DNA from: Ichthyophonus hoferi
Taxonomy: Eukaryota; Opisthokonta; Ichthyosporea; Ichthyophonida; Ichthyophonidae
NCBI GenBank assembly: GCA_002751075.1
Contig: NAOQ01000036.1
Coordinates: 113,312-177,311, forward strand
Direction: 5' to 3'
DNA length: 64,000 nt
Position numbers and translations under genes: made by a program. Every line of letters starts with the position of its first letter. Within the stretch, counting starts at the first letter, position 1. The notes under the pieces are model-generated. The model was not told the DNA's origin and ran no database searches. It saw nothing but the letters and a program-made list of their open reading frames with translations. Shown here piece after piece: positions 37,565 through 50,243 of the stretch.

Positions 37565-40500
37565 GGGATAATTTATGTAAGTACCCCCCAATATAAGATA
37601 GGGGAAATAACACTTATGTCTATAGTTCCATAAGGTTTAGTTACTGGGTCAACAAAATTAAGAGAAGTGTCCACTTTGGCCACCTTTATCTTACCATGCC
37701 AGTAATGACATTTGACTTGAAAGTAATGAATATCCGTATGATTAGTCTTGTTGATGATTTGAAGAGTAGTAATAATCGTTATAACTGCAGTACTGACCAT
37801 GTAGAAAAGAATGGAATAAGAGGTGATATTGAAAAACTCCAAGTAACACACAACCTAAAAGCGCTTGTATGCATAGTCAGAGGCTGCCATAACCTCTTCC
37901 CTGAATATAGACATTGTCAATAATGTTTGCTTAGAGGACTGTCAAATCACAGAAAAATCAATAGGTTTGGTTAAATGTATTTTTGTATTCAAGCTGCAGT
38001 GATCAGGGATCAAGTCCACATAGTCTGAGTCTCAATAAGATATCAACTGAATTGTCCCTCCATAAGTGCAGAACAGGTCCCAGCATTTGGTGGTAAATAC
38101 ATAACAAAAAAGCTGTTTGAAAATCTTGCAATGTTTGACTGTAGGGGCCTGGTTGTGGCATGCTAACCAGCTGTCACTAAACATAATTTCTGGTCTACAA
38201 AGTTTTTGAAATTAAATAAAAACTCTTACGGAAGACATCCACCTTTTTGGAGCACAGATAGTGGTCTTACCGTTGTTTCTTTGTCCTTTATTTTTGTAAT
38301 GTAATAGAATACCTGACAAGCTTTGGTGTGTTTTTGGAGTGATATTGAGTTCTGTGGCCCACGTGCCAATAAATGTGTTTCGGGCTATGGTGACTCTAGG
38401 TTTTACCCAGGTGACATTCAGTCCTAGAAACTTACTGGGGACTTTTTTAATCATGGCTTTATGCTTCATGTTCAGTAAATTGCAGAAACAGGTGATGTCT
38501 GATTGTTTCCCAGCACAAATGTAAATAATATCAATCCAAAGGGATAGAACTAACAGATCACCTAATCCTAGGTCAAATTGCCATATGTAGGAGTTGAAGT
38601 AGCAGGCTATCATAACAATGCAAATGAACCAATCAGCTAGTGTATGATACTACAAATATGAGGCCTATTTATGGTCATATAAACTCATATTATAACACAG
38701 TACCCTATCAAGATGGTTGACTGACTTGAAATATTTAATTTACTTAAGGTAAATCTCATTCTCTAACTCTCCACAAAGGAATACTACCTTAATATCAATT
38801 TAAAATATTTTGAAATGGTTGATTTTGGCCCAGTTTACTATAAGTTTTAGGATAGAAAACATTACTACTGGTGACAAAAGTTTCTGGTAGTCCATACTGG
38901 CAATATTATAAAATACTTTGACAATAATCTTCCATTGGATAGCCTCTGTTGTTTTCATAGCTTGCTTGTGGGAGTTTGGAATACTGGTGTATTTACCATT
39001 GGATGTAGTGTAAAATATGGAGTCTTGTCTGTTCTGAATGGAGTATTGTATAGGTTTATCATCTCAGGAGTTATGGCATTAACTTAGTTAACTCTGTCAT
39101 AGCCCATCTGTTGTATTACTCACTGTAAGTGGCTTCATGGTTGTACCAGTGAGTAGAGCACTCAGAATGTTGATTGGTTAATGGTTAAAGGTGACAGATA
39201 TAAATGTACCTATATTATATCGGATGCTAAATTGCTAATTAAATTTACAATGGGGGGTACATTGAGTTGTTTTTATGGCTGGAAACCAAATTTTTTATGC
39301 AAGGGATTGGTTTATAAATTGAACAAATGTACATAGTCTTTTTCATTCAGCTTCCAGTTCTTGTACTTCTCTTTCATTGGAAAGGCAGGACATCTCCATA
39401 TGTGAGCTATAAATACATCCTTCTTATGGTTGTGCTACTCAGTGTAGAATATTATGGTTCCCCTTAATTATCTTTAGAGGGCAATATGTTTTACAAAACT
39501 GCAATGTTAAATACGTTCACCCCAAAATCTGTGCTTAGCCCCACTTACAATCAATGAGCACCTTGCAGCATTTAAAATAATGGCATTTCTCTTTTCAACC
39601 ACTCTATTGGAGACATATAGTTTCTAGATGGCATCTCATATTTAATCCTGTTATTCTCAGAAAGTCCAATTTTGTTTTGCTAACTCATCCACCACCAGCA
39701 TCACTTGAACACTTGGACAGCTTTAAGTCAGAGTGTGCAGTCATAATTTTCCTTAGAAAGTTTCTAAACGAGTTGAAATATCTATTTCAAAAATAGAACT
39801 TTCCTAAAACTTGGTGCTATTACTCATAATAGATATAATTGCTTCTATTTGACAAACATTCAATTTCCTCATAAATTAGTAACTTCATTTTTTTATGTAT
39901 AGCTCAGGTGGGTAAACCCCATTTGTATTTAATATAATTACCACCAAGAGATGTGCAAGGGCCTATCTGATTTCTTACTTCAGAATAAATTTATTTATGC
40001 TGTACTAAGCATTGAACGTTGTAGACCTAAAGCTAATCTTAAAACATTTTAACCAAATAGGAAAACCCCTATGAACAAAAACTGTAAATGGTAATGAGGC
40101 AACCATGCTCACAAAACGGATCTGATGCTCATATTCACACCCAGAGACCCTATCAAACAGAACTAGGAGGATGGTTGTCCTCACATTTCTTGCACGAGCT
40201 TCTATCTCAGCTTTATCAGTATATTTCTAAGTCATCATAAATCTGCTAGAATATTCCTTATTGTCCCTAGCATTATTACTCGGAATCCTTTTTCATTAAA
40301 TTGACAAGATCGATCATCACCACACTGTTGGTGATTCCTCTGGTCTTAGCCTTGAAATGATGACCCCCTGCTATAATGGTTCTAACTTCAATATGCTGGA
40401 CTGTTCCTCTTCAGGTCAGTGTTGTCTTTAAATTGTTTAAACTTAGAAAAGTTGGGCTTTTTATTGCCTCTGTTTACACAATGGAAACAAGTCCCCTTAA

Positions 40501-42272
40501 AAACATATACTTAATAAAAATTTATGTACATGACTATGCTCTTAGACCTAGTGGTCTAATCATTAAAATCACATTTTTTGGCTACCTCCGTCAATTCCAG
40601 GGTGTAGTGGATATTATTCATTCCATGTTTATACAAGGCACAGTCAATTTTGTACTGGTTATTCTTATATATAAGACACGACACAGGATGTAAAAGCTAG
40701 TCATAGTTGAATTCTGGATAATATTCAGGCTTTCAAGCTTGGCTGTGTTTTCCAATGGCCCAGTGATACATTTCTACACAGGCTCATTGGGATCCAACAC
40801 AATCTCTTAAAAAAATCTGGAAAATCCCATCACCTACTTATAACTATGCAGGTTGTGGTAAGCTTCTAGTTTATCTAAAGAAACAACCAGGGATTTTTGA
40901 ATAATGACCTTCAGACTGACATGCAAGTTTTCTGCAATGCCTTTCCTAATAAGGGATCTGCCCCATTGCTGCTGATTTGAGGCCTCTATAAATGCCAACT
41001 TATCCTCAAAATACTCCTTTAATAGATGAATACAATTTACATCTAACACAAGGACTTGAAAATCTGTGACCCAGTCTTGCAATGGTTGACCACCTTTGGC
41101 ACTCTCAAAAAATGAAATAATAACTCCAGCGGGAGCTTTTCATTTTTTCTCACTTCTTGTTATGCAAAATTGAGGCTTACATAGGCCTATGAGTACTGGC
41201 CTAACTAGTGTAGTCTTTAAACTGCACTTTCTCTTAGCAGAATTCAATTGTGAAGGCACCACATTTTTAGAAATTCATTAGTTCAGAGTCAAGTGATGAA
41301 AACACCTCAAGAAGACTGTACCAAGAGTTCTAAAATAAAAACAAGTCAAGCGTCAAGTAGAGAAGAAATGTTTTTTCACGTGTCTCTAGATAGTAGGGCC
41401 GATTCTACAGACAACATAATTTTCCTTGATACCCATAGTAAGGAATGTCTGAATATATACTGCTGGTCATAGACTCGGCGTCACTATTAGTAAACATGTG
41501 ATGTCCCTCTTTTTCTCTACTTGACTCTAGACTTGAGCTAGTATCAAAATTGTCTAAAAGATTTCTTGACGTTTCCTCTTTACTTGCATTAGAGGAGAGT
41601 TGTGCCTGTTGCTTCCATTTACCTACAGATCCCAATTTAATTGTAGAGGCAATAGAAGTTTTTTGTTTAATTCATGGGGTATTAAGAGTAGAGATATCTC
41701 CTCTCTTTACGATCATAACTCCTTATTGTAACCAATAAATAAAAAGTGCGTTACTTTATGTACTACATTATGCAGTTAAGATGCAGACTAAGTCTGTAAT
41801 TGTTGGTTATGTAGTTGTTGGCTCAGGCCAATACCAGTTGACCAGGTGGTAAGCCTTTAAGATATGCATATTATGGAATAGGTACTCAATTTAACTGTTG
41901 TCTAACATATTGTCAGCAACATATTGTTCAATGATTATATAAGGAATCATTATGGATGTTCTACATCACGTATGTATCATCAATTACTATGCATGATTTA
42001 ATGCTGATTACTATCAACACTCTTTAAAACCACAGTATGTTTTACGTGTTAGGCTGCACTAAACATTTACTTTCAATTAAATATAACTAGTAACATTACA
42101 TAATTAATTAATTATTGTTAATTAATGCATAGCCCGTAATTACCTATTTAAACCTCCTTCTAAACACTACTGAACATTTAAAGATTTATTGCCGGATAAA
42201 CAATAAGTCTTTTCGTACAAGGTATTATGAAGTATTCAGCCTAACACTTGCAGGGACTAAAATACTTGAACA
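37565..42272 (-). mobile_element. Copia element E' (fossil), minus strand, with 5' LTR
   Basis: An incomplete element read right to left. Its 5' LTR is at 41446-42272. Gag follows, with a conserved block at 40834-41082 (NQQQWGRSLIRKGIA) and a zinc-knuckle relic near 40470. Integrase remains lie near 39300-39700, a reverse-transcriptase block near 38210-38610 (IIYICAGKQSDITCF), and the RNase H end near 37573-37850 (HTDIHYFQVKCHYWHGKIKV). No 3' LTR was found. It is broken in many places. Its Gag region (40020-41265) is an inverted relative of E'' to the right. Confidence 0.8.
41446..42272 (-). repeat. 5' LTR of element E'
   Basis: 827 bp on the minus strand, starting TGTTCAAGTATTTTAGTCCC and ending TATTCAGACA. 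It is clearly related to the A-family LTR along its length, including the part encoding the Ser/acid-rich Gag leader (SNASKEETSRNLLDNFDTSS). No matching target duplication could be read. Confidence 0.8.
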
Positions 42273-43136
42273 GACAATGATGTTGTACCGTTTATTTTAA
42301 TGAATGCAGGGCATTTCAAAATGCATAGTAAATTTACCTGCAGGTTCAACCCTTGTAGACAGGGCTATGGGCCAATATAATTCTGAAAGTGTGGTGCCTT
42401 CATATTTGAATTCTGCTAAAATAAAGTAGAGTTTAAAGACTACACTAGTTAGGCCAGTACTCATAGGCCTATGTAAGCCTCAATTTTGCATAGCAAGAAG
42501 TGAGAAACAATGAAAAGCTCCCACTGGAGTTATGATTTCGTTTTTTGATGGTGCCAAAGGTAGGTAACCATTGCAAGACTGGGTCACAGATTTTAAAATC
42601 CTTGTGTTAGGTGCAAATTGTATTCACCTATTAAAGGAGTACTCTGAGGATAAATTAACATTTATAGAGGCCTTAAATCAGCAACAATGGGGCAGATCCC
42701 TTATTAGGAAAGGCATTGCAAAAGATGTACATGTCAGCCTGAAGGTCACTATTCAAAAATCTCTACTTGTTTCTTTGGATAAACTGGAAGGTTACCATAA
42801 CCTGCATAGTTATGAGTAGGTGATAGAATTTTCCAGATCTTTTCAGGATGCTGTGTTGGACCCCAATGAGCCTGTGTGTAGATATATCACTTAGCCATTG
42901 AAGAACACAGCCAAGCTTGAGAGCCTAGGTATTAGCTGAAATTCAATTATGACCAGCCTCCACATCCTGTGTTCTATCTATGAGAGTGACCAGTACAAAA
43001 TCTTCTGTATTCTGCATGAACGCAGAACGAATGATGTTCACAACATCATAGCATTTATGGAAGCATCAAGAAGTGGGATTTTAATGATCAAATCATGTCT
43101 ATTTAGTCTAACAGCTTGGTTATGTATGCAAGCTTT

Positions 43137-43684
43137 TGTTGGATAAAACTAAGTCTCTTGAGTTGGCACTCCTTAAGTCACTAGTCCTAGTGCTGATCAA
43201 CTTCCTCATTGTAGTCTCCTTTATAGATCTGTGTGTTCTACTTCCACCTTGATGAGACAAACACTTATACCCAATAAGCTCCTTTGTCTGACTAATTCTA
43301 TATGTTGACCTAAGGACTACAGCTCTATCCTCTAAATCCGAACTATCACATGATATTTATACTCTAAGTTTTGTTGACAGTTGCAACTTGTCTGACATAA
43401 CGTACTAAAAGACCTAAAAGATGTCTATCTAAATCTACAAAAGGGAGACACAATAGTTTTCAGTTTGGTAACGTCTCCATTGAATGTTCACCAAGAAAAA
43501 GACACCGACTGATTGTCAGGAAGTTTATTTTATACCCTAAACTGCCAAATGACTCAACAATATGAAATCAGTCCTTAATTTGTTCTGCCTAATGTGTATC
43601 TTCTACTGGACCCATAATTAAAGTATGCTTTGATTGGTTAGCATAAATCCTAAAGAACTAAGTGCTAATTAGTGATATTTGACA
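43137..43684 (-). repeat. 3' LTR of copia element B
   Basis: 548 bp, on the minus strand TGTCAAATATCACTAATTAG to TTTTATCCAACA. It equals its partner in length and differs at roughly 40 positions by eye (about 7%). A purine-rich tract (AAACAGAGGAG, minus strand) precedes it. Confidence 0.92.
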
Positions 43685-46600
43685 CTCCTCTGTTTAAACC
43701 TTAAGGTAGACATAGACCAAAAAACAAAAACAAATATAACCTAACTTAGCACTACATAAAATCTCTCTCCTAGCCTAGCAAATATCCTAGCACTAGAAAT
43801 GACCAAGTAGTGTCTAACTGCTACTCCAAATGCAACATGTCCCATGCCCTTAGGAATTGGGTTGGGACCAAAGCTTTGGTAAACACGTCCGCCTGTTGAG
43901 CTGTAGTAGACACGCGCTCCAACGTGATGATACCCCTGTTGATGTTGTCCTTGATGAGCTTGTATTTTAGCTGCACATGCTTAGTGTTATACATGGTGCC
44001 ATTTGAATTGGCTACTGCAATCATTGAAATGTTGTCCTCAAACACTGTTGCTAGAGAAAACTTATATCCTGCAAAAGGTAACACATGTTGAAGCCAGACT
44101 GTATTCTTTATGGCCTCTGCCAGACCAATAAATCCCGCCTCCATGCTTGACATGGCTATGAGGCCTTGCCTCTTGCTTGACCAGTCTACTGAAGAGTTTC
44201 CCAGGTAACTAACCATCCTGGTAATGGATTTACTCAAAGTGGTCTCCCCTGCAAAGTCTGCATTCACATATACTTCAAAGTCAAGAACTCCTTTCTTGTA
44301 AACCAGGCCCAGACTTGAGGTTGAATACAAATATTTGACTAAATGCATCAACATGTTCCAGTGAGTGACAGAAGGGTTTAAGGAATATTGACCCAAAAAC
44401 CTCACTGTGAACATAATGTCTGGTCTAGTTAATCTAGCTACCCACAAAACGGTTCCTATTACCGTTTGATATGCTTTTGTTGAACACTGTGGAACGTCTA
44501 TGCCATCAGCCAGGCTGTCAAACACATGGGATGGAAGTATGGGGCTTTGTACTGGATGCCCCTTGTCCAAACCATAAACTTCCGTGAGTTTTTGAATGTA
44601 TCCTATTTGGGTCGCATGAATGCTCCCATTTTTCTCCTGTGGGTTTTCAAACCTGATGTATTCCCTTGGTACTCTCATGTCCCTTGTGTTGAAACAATCT
44701 GCCAGGTTCTTTAAAAATTCCACTCTGTCATTTACATTGTCAAAAACAAGCAACATATCATCCACATACACCCATATAGACATGTAACCAGGTTTTAAGC
44801 TAGTATGCACACACTGATCTGCTCTGTTGGCCACAAAACCTTGAGTAAGAAGAAACTCCTGGAGAGGCCTCTTCCATATGAGTGCCAACTGATGCAGTCT
44901 ATAAAGTGCATGATCAATGTGCCAAACGTGGTCTGGGAAATCTAAATCTATGAAACCCTCTGGTTGGGACATATAGTACTCGTGGTCCAACACTTCATTA
45001 AGATACACACCAACAATATCTAGTTGGCATATATCTGCTCCCCGCACAGCAGCAATGGCTAACATGACTCTGATAGAGGCCAGAGTACATACTGAATCAT
45101 CAATCTCCCCATAATCGATGTTCTCCCATTGCTTATTCCCCATGGCCACCAGTCTTGCTTTGTATTTTGTTACTTCCCCATGACTGTCATGTTTCACATT
45201 GAACACCCACATTGAATGAAGCACAGAAAAGTTCTATGGTCTTGGGACCAAATGCCAGGTGTCATTGTCTTGAAGCACCCTATCTCATTGCTCATAGGCA
45301 CCTCCCACTCACCCCAATTTGGAGATAGGAAAGCTGCTTTACCTGTTTTGGGCACTGTAAATATATAGAGATTTGTGCTTGATCGTGCTACATGCTTGCT
45401 CTGGTTGTCTATTGTTGTCTGCTTGACTATTTTTGGGCCATGATGTCGTTTTGAGTTCTGCTTCTCCTTTGCTAAAATCTCCCCATCTGTGTATTTAAAA
45501 CCTGCCCCAGACCAAGTGATTGAGGGTACATAGACATGATGATCTATCTGGTGATCCAATGGTGTCCCTGCCTCATCATCATCTGGTTTTTCCTTGGATT
45601 CCATTGTTTCCCTGAAAGAGTTTTAATGCTCATCTGAATGAGGTGTACGACTATCTATTCTATGCTTAACTAACGAAAAAATCTTCTCAATAAAACACAT
45701 ATCTCTGGATAAGATCACCTTCTTTCTACTAATGTTATAAATCCAGTATCCTTTTTGCATTCATGGGTAACCAAGTAAAATCCCCTCCTGACCACGAGCT
45801 GTTAACTTTGACTTTTGCTCTTCTCCAAAGAAAACTTGACACCTAAGTGCCTTGATATGATCCAGTGGAGGAGATGACTGGTACCATCTCTCCCATGGAA
45901 GGACTCCCTTTGGAAGGGCACTGGTAGGTCATACATTTAAGGTGAAAACTGCTGCTCCCATTAGGTAGTCCCAGAGAACCTGAGATACGTGGCCCTCATC
46001 CTGAGAACACTTTATCATTGTAAGTAACGTCTAACTAAGATGTTCACTCACTCCATTTTGTTCTGGGCGATTTGGGATTGTTATTCCAAATTTTTGAAAA
46101 TAATTTGAAACTTGGTGTTCATATATTTGCTTCCATTGTCAGATACTAACATCCCCATCTTCAGGTTGTGCTTTGCAGTGGTCTTCAAGTGCCAATCCTC
46201 AAAACAATCAAACGCTTCTGATTTCTTGGCTATTCCATACACTGTAACAAAATGTAAGAATTCATCTGTAAAGATGATGATGTACTGTTTTCCTGCCCAT
46301 GATTATTGGTTTGGTCCCGCTATGTCTGAGTGTACCCTCTCCAAAACTCAATGGGCTGAGCTTACCCTTTCAGGGTATGGCAAATGTTTAGCTTTGCCTT
46401 TGTAACAGCTTGCGCGTTCTCTCTCCTCCTTTGGCCCTTTTTCCACTTCCCAACTCTGTAGTATGGTGTTCATTATCTGTTTGCCTGGTAGCATGTACCT
46501 GGAATGAATTACCTTGTGCATTGGTTTGGGACCAACAGACGCCATAGCTTTCTCTGCCAACTTGATATGATGTATCTTTCTCTCTTCTTTTTCCTCCGAC

Positions 46601-48371
46601 TCTAATGGCCTAATAATCCTCAAATCAGTTTGGTAGAGTCTGGAGTCTTTGTAGTCTCCAGTAAAGTATGTCTCTCCATTTAATACTGCAACAATCTGGC
46701 TTCTCCCTTTGGTGGAAATGGTGAAACCTTTACCTTAGTCTGCTACATGAGATTAAACTCCTGTGTAAATCTGGAACATATGCTACATCTTCCATCCTCA
46801 CGCGATCTAAGCCTGATCTGATGAAAATGACTCCATAACCTCAAATTTTACTCTGGACTCCATTCCCCCATGTCACCTTCTCTGATACCATACCTCAGGA
46901 AATTCCATGAAATCTGCTCGGTCAGTCATAGTGGAAGTGACTTGTTGCACCACTGTCCAAAATGAAACCCTCAAACTCCCATCTCTTAGTCACATTGGTC
47001 ACTATGTTGTCCCCTGAAAACATAGCTGAGGGTTTAGAAGGCCGACTGCTCCCCAAACTCTTATTGTTGGTGTAATTCCTAGGTTGTGTGCTGTTTGAGT
47101 TGTTTCTTGGTAAGAACTCACTCTTAGTGTGTGTGTCAGTTTTGTACCTGTTTACCTCTTTATTCTTTTTTGAATTTAATCACCAGTTTCTGCAGTCTTA
47201 TTGAAAATGCTTTCCACCACACTTATGACACCAAATGGGGGGGTCTACTACTTTTATCCTGGTAGTTCCTTTCTACCCTCTGTGATGTCCTTTCTGGCTA
47301 TTTTCTGTTTGGAAAGCTGGATCTCACATGAAAGGCTTCAAAAGCCTTGACGTATTTGGTGAGAAACTTAAAGGACCCTTCTCCTTGGGTGGATACATTG
47401 TAATTCTCCATCATTGTTAAGTATTTCCTATGTTGGAACATATATACAAAAATTATCTCATAGATAATTTTATCTGGAAGCTGGTACTCTGTATCGGCCA
47501 ATTTTTCCACCATCAAAGTTGAACTCTTGATAAAATCAGATGGCTTTTCTCCACCCTTTGGCTTCATCTGAAACCAAGTCTAGAATGTTTCTGCCTGTTG
47601 TACATTGGATTTGATGAAATATTCCTCCTTCAAACTCATCCATATATCAAAAGCAAAAAAAGAAGCTGCCCAACGGATCTTCTTCCTTACTTGCCTCCCC
47701 ACACATCTTGCTAAATAACCCCAGGCTATCTTTTCCATTCTTGAAACTTTGTGTGCGTTTGCCCATTACTCTGGTGACGTGACGTTCCTCTGTAAACACC
47801 TCTCCACACTCTGCCTTTATCAAGGTGTATTCCATGTCAAAACACCAGTCCTCAAAACTGGGTCCCTCCCCCTCTCTTAGAAAAATCAAGTCCTTGTGGG
47901 GAGCATTAATAAAATTGATGGAGCGATTGATCGCCTTCATGTTGTAAACATCCTCATTTGCCTGAAACCTTCCTCCCCTGGATAGTTAAGGCTAGTCAAA
48001 GTGATTTGAGTTATTCATTCTAACGTTGAAAGTGGATGAGTTGCTGCTAGGTAAAGTTTGGTTGTAGTCTTCTTGCATGTCCATTGGGTCCTCTTCCACT
48101 GATGGTAAGTTGTATGACTCAGGAATTTGCACAAACGTGGTGTGATCTGTTGATTCTTCAGGTGTGTCGATGTATATTGGCTCTGAACTGCTCTCAATAT
48201 CATTGCTCACAATATCTTCCTCCAATACCTCTGACTCTGAGATTTTAAGCTGGATAATTTTCTTTTGCTTCACCTGTCTTGTTGGACCACTGCGTGAAAC
48301 CGCTTCTATTTCTTGGGTAGGAAAAATTCTACTCTCTTCTAGCTGTGGAAACATGCTAGGTGTAGTAACCC

Positions 48372-48919
48372 TGTTGGATAAAACTAAGTCTCTTGAGTTG
48401 GCACTCCTTAAGTCACTAGTCCTAGTGCTGATCAACTCCCTCACTGTAGTCTCCTTTATAGATCTGCGTGTTCTACCTCCACCTTGATGAGACAAACACT
48501 TATACCCAATAACCTCCTTTGTCTGACTAATTCTATATATTGACCTAAAGACTACAGCTCTATCCTCTGAATCTGAGCTATCACATGATATTTATACTCT
48601 AAGTTTTGTTGACAGTTACAATTTGTCTGATATAACGTACTAAAAGACCTAAAAGATGTCTATCTAAATTCACAAAAGGGAGACACAAGAGTTTGCAGTT
48701 TGGTATCATCTCCATTGAACCTTCACCAAGAAAAAGAGACCGACTGACTGTCAGTTATATTATTTTATACCCTGAACAGCCAAATGGCTCACCAATATGA
48801 AATCAGTCTTTAATTTGTTCTTCCTAACGTGTAACTTCTACTGGACCCATAATTAAAGTATGTTTTGACTGGTTAGTATATACCCTAAAGGACTAAGTGC
48901 TAATTAGTGATATTTGACA
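48372..48919 (-). repeat. 5' LTR of copia element B
   Basis: 548 bp; partner of 43137-43684. The Gag frame begins about 120 bp before its inner end, so the first ~42 codons (MSHQGGGRTRRSIKETTVRE...) lie in the LTR. The LTR is directly followed by GGGTTACTACACC (minus strand). Confidence 0.92.
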
Positions 48920-49700
48920 GCTTTTGTCAAGAATATGTGTTTAAGGATACTTGTTCCCAATTTGAAGAAAGGGGCAATAAAAAGTCCAACTGTCCTGAGT
49001 TTAAACAATTAAAGAAAACACTGACGACCTTAAATGCAAAAGTTGAATATATGATGACTAAGGAGTATACTGGCCAACCTGAAATAAACATTTTTGTAAA
49101 CTATGTGGGATCAACTACTCCCCTTGTTTTGTCTGGTGGGGCCTCCAGGTGCAAATATAAACATCAGATTCATTTGGTGAGCATTGCTGCCCCCTTACCA
49201 TTTACAATTGCTGTTCATAGGGTTTCTTTCCCTTCTAATAGTAGTTTTAAAGGAGATAAATATTTTAATCCTCTTTTAACACTACCCTCTATGAGCTGTA
49301 TGTCTCTTTTTTACCACATAATGAGCCTAGAAAGGCTAATGCAGATCCATCCTGGACAGTAATCCACCACAAGAAGAAACGGTTGACCCTCGAAATTAGA
49401 AGATCCATGGAGAAGGCCAAATGACAAGCCTGCTACAAAGCATTTTAGGTATCACATTCTGGACCTACACCAGTGTGACCTAATTGTGATTATGAGACTT
49501 CACACCTGGTTTCAGCAACTACACTGAGTTGAAAAAATAAACATATCTATCCCCTCATAACTTTTTTGCATTTGCATGGTGACTGACCTAATGATAATTG
49601 CCCTAGACACAGTTATATTAAGTAGAGTTGTGTAGCAGGAGCAGGCTAGGCTTATAACTCTATTTGGGAAGGTTGAAGCATTCATTCCAATAATGGAGTA

Positions 49701-49890
49701 TTCCTCAACCTTGTTACTATTACTAAGAATAGACATAATTGCTTCTAGTTAACAAATATTAAATGCTTTCAAAAATTAGTACATTTTTTTATTATATACT
49801 TTAGGCAGATAAGCCATATTTATAATAAATATGATTATTACAAAGAAATGGGCAAGAACCTACTTAATTTCTTAATTCAGGAATAAGTTT
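49701..49890. repeat. Direct-orientation copy of an E' segment
   Basis: Matches 39801-40003 in the same orientation (both read ATAATTGCTTCTA and TTTTTTTAT blocks in order), although the neighbouring Gag segments of E' and E'' are inverted to each other. It points to a later rearrangement. Confidence 0.6.
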
Positions 49891-49891
49891 G

Positions 49892-50243
49892 CGCTGGAAC
49901 CAAAGCATTCATTGCATTTTATCATTCATTCTTTTATTTATTGTTATTATTTTTTGTTCAATACTATCCAGAAAAAATGCTCCTTCCTAGCTAAGTTTTA
50001 TTAGAAATATCTGTGAACGATCTATGTTCTTACTAGTTTTGAGCTTTGCTACAAAGGTGGATAATTCAATCAATTCATAGAAATAGCTTACATCAAAAGC
50101 AAAAAACCAATAAGATATTATGGAGGTATTGATCAATTGGGATTGAATAAAATAACTGTTCGTAACATTCATGCGTCAATTAGATCTTTAAGCATAGGCT
50201 CATTGGCCAGTTTAAATCAGTCTGAATAAATTTAATCAAAACA
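49892..50243 (+). repeat. LTR of family F, copy 1 (5' LTR of F2)
   Basis: About 352 bp, matching 59994-60336: GGAACCAAAGC start block, TTTATTTATT stretch, GATCAATT, TCAATTAGATCTTTAAGC. It is followed by GGGTTTTTAA, similar to the motif after the other 5' LTRs. Confidence 0.75.

Larger units (their letters stand above)
43137..48919 (-). mobile_element. Ty1/copia LTR retrotransposon B, youngest in the nest (fossil)
   Basis: 5783 bp, with two 548-bp LTRs and a 5-bp target duplication GCTTT (43132-43136, 48920-48924). Minus-strand parts: Gag from inside the 5' LTR (near 48490) to about 47250, with a zinc knuckle (CHKCGGKH) near 47220; protease near 46960 (ILDSGATSHFHYD); GAG-pre-integrase and integrase about 46650-45650; then an RT-RNase H block of 467 codons (about 45224-43821) with YVDDMLLVFDN and the RNase H end TKHVQLKYKLIKDNI and VFTKAL. 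It looks nearly whole but carries several breaks, about six or seven. Inserted in E''. Confidence 0.93.
42340..49480 (+). mobile_element. Copia element E'' Gag-protease region (fossil), interrupted by element B
   Basis: A plus-strand relative of E'. The first part (42390-43136) carries the Gag block NQQQWGRSLIRKGIA. The second part (48920-49480) carries the zinc-knuckle relic (near 48950, CSQFEERGNKKSNC) and a protease-like PLVLSGGASRC near 49120. Element B lies between the two parts, flanked by GCTTT. E'' is therefore older than B. Incomplete and decayed. Confidence 0.8.

Noticed and set aside
45194-45604. Separate host gene between integrase and RT of B
   Set aside because: It is on the same strand and inside the LTR-bounded element. 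It is the integrase/RT linker region of B.
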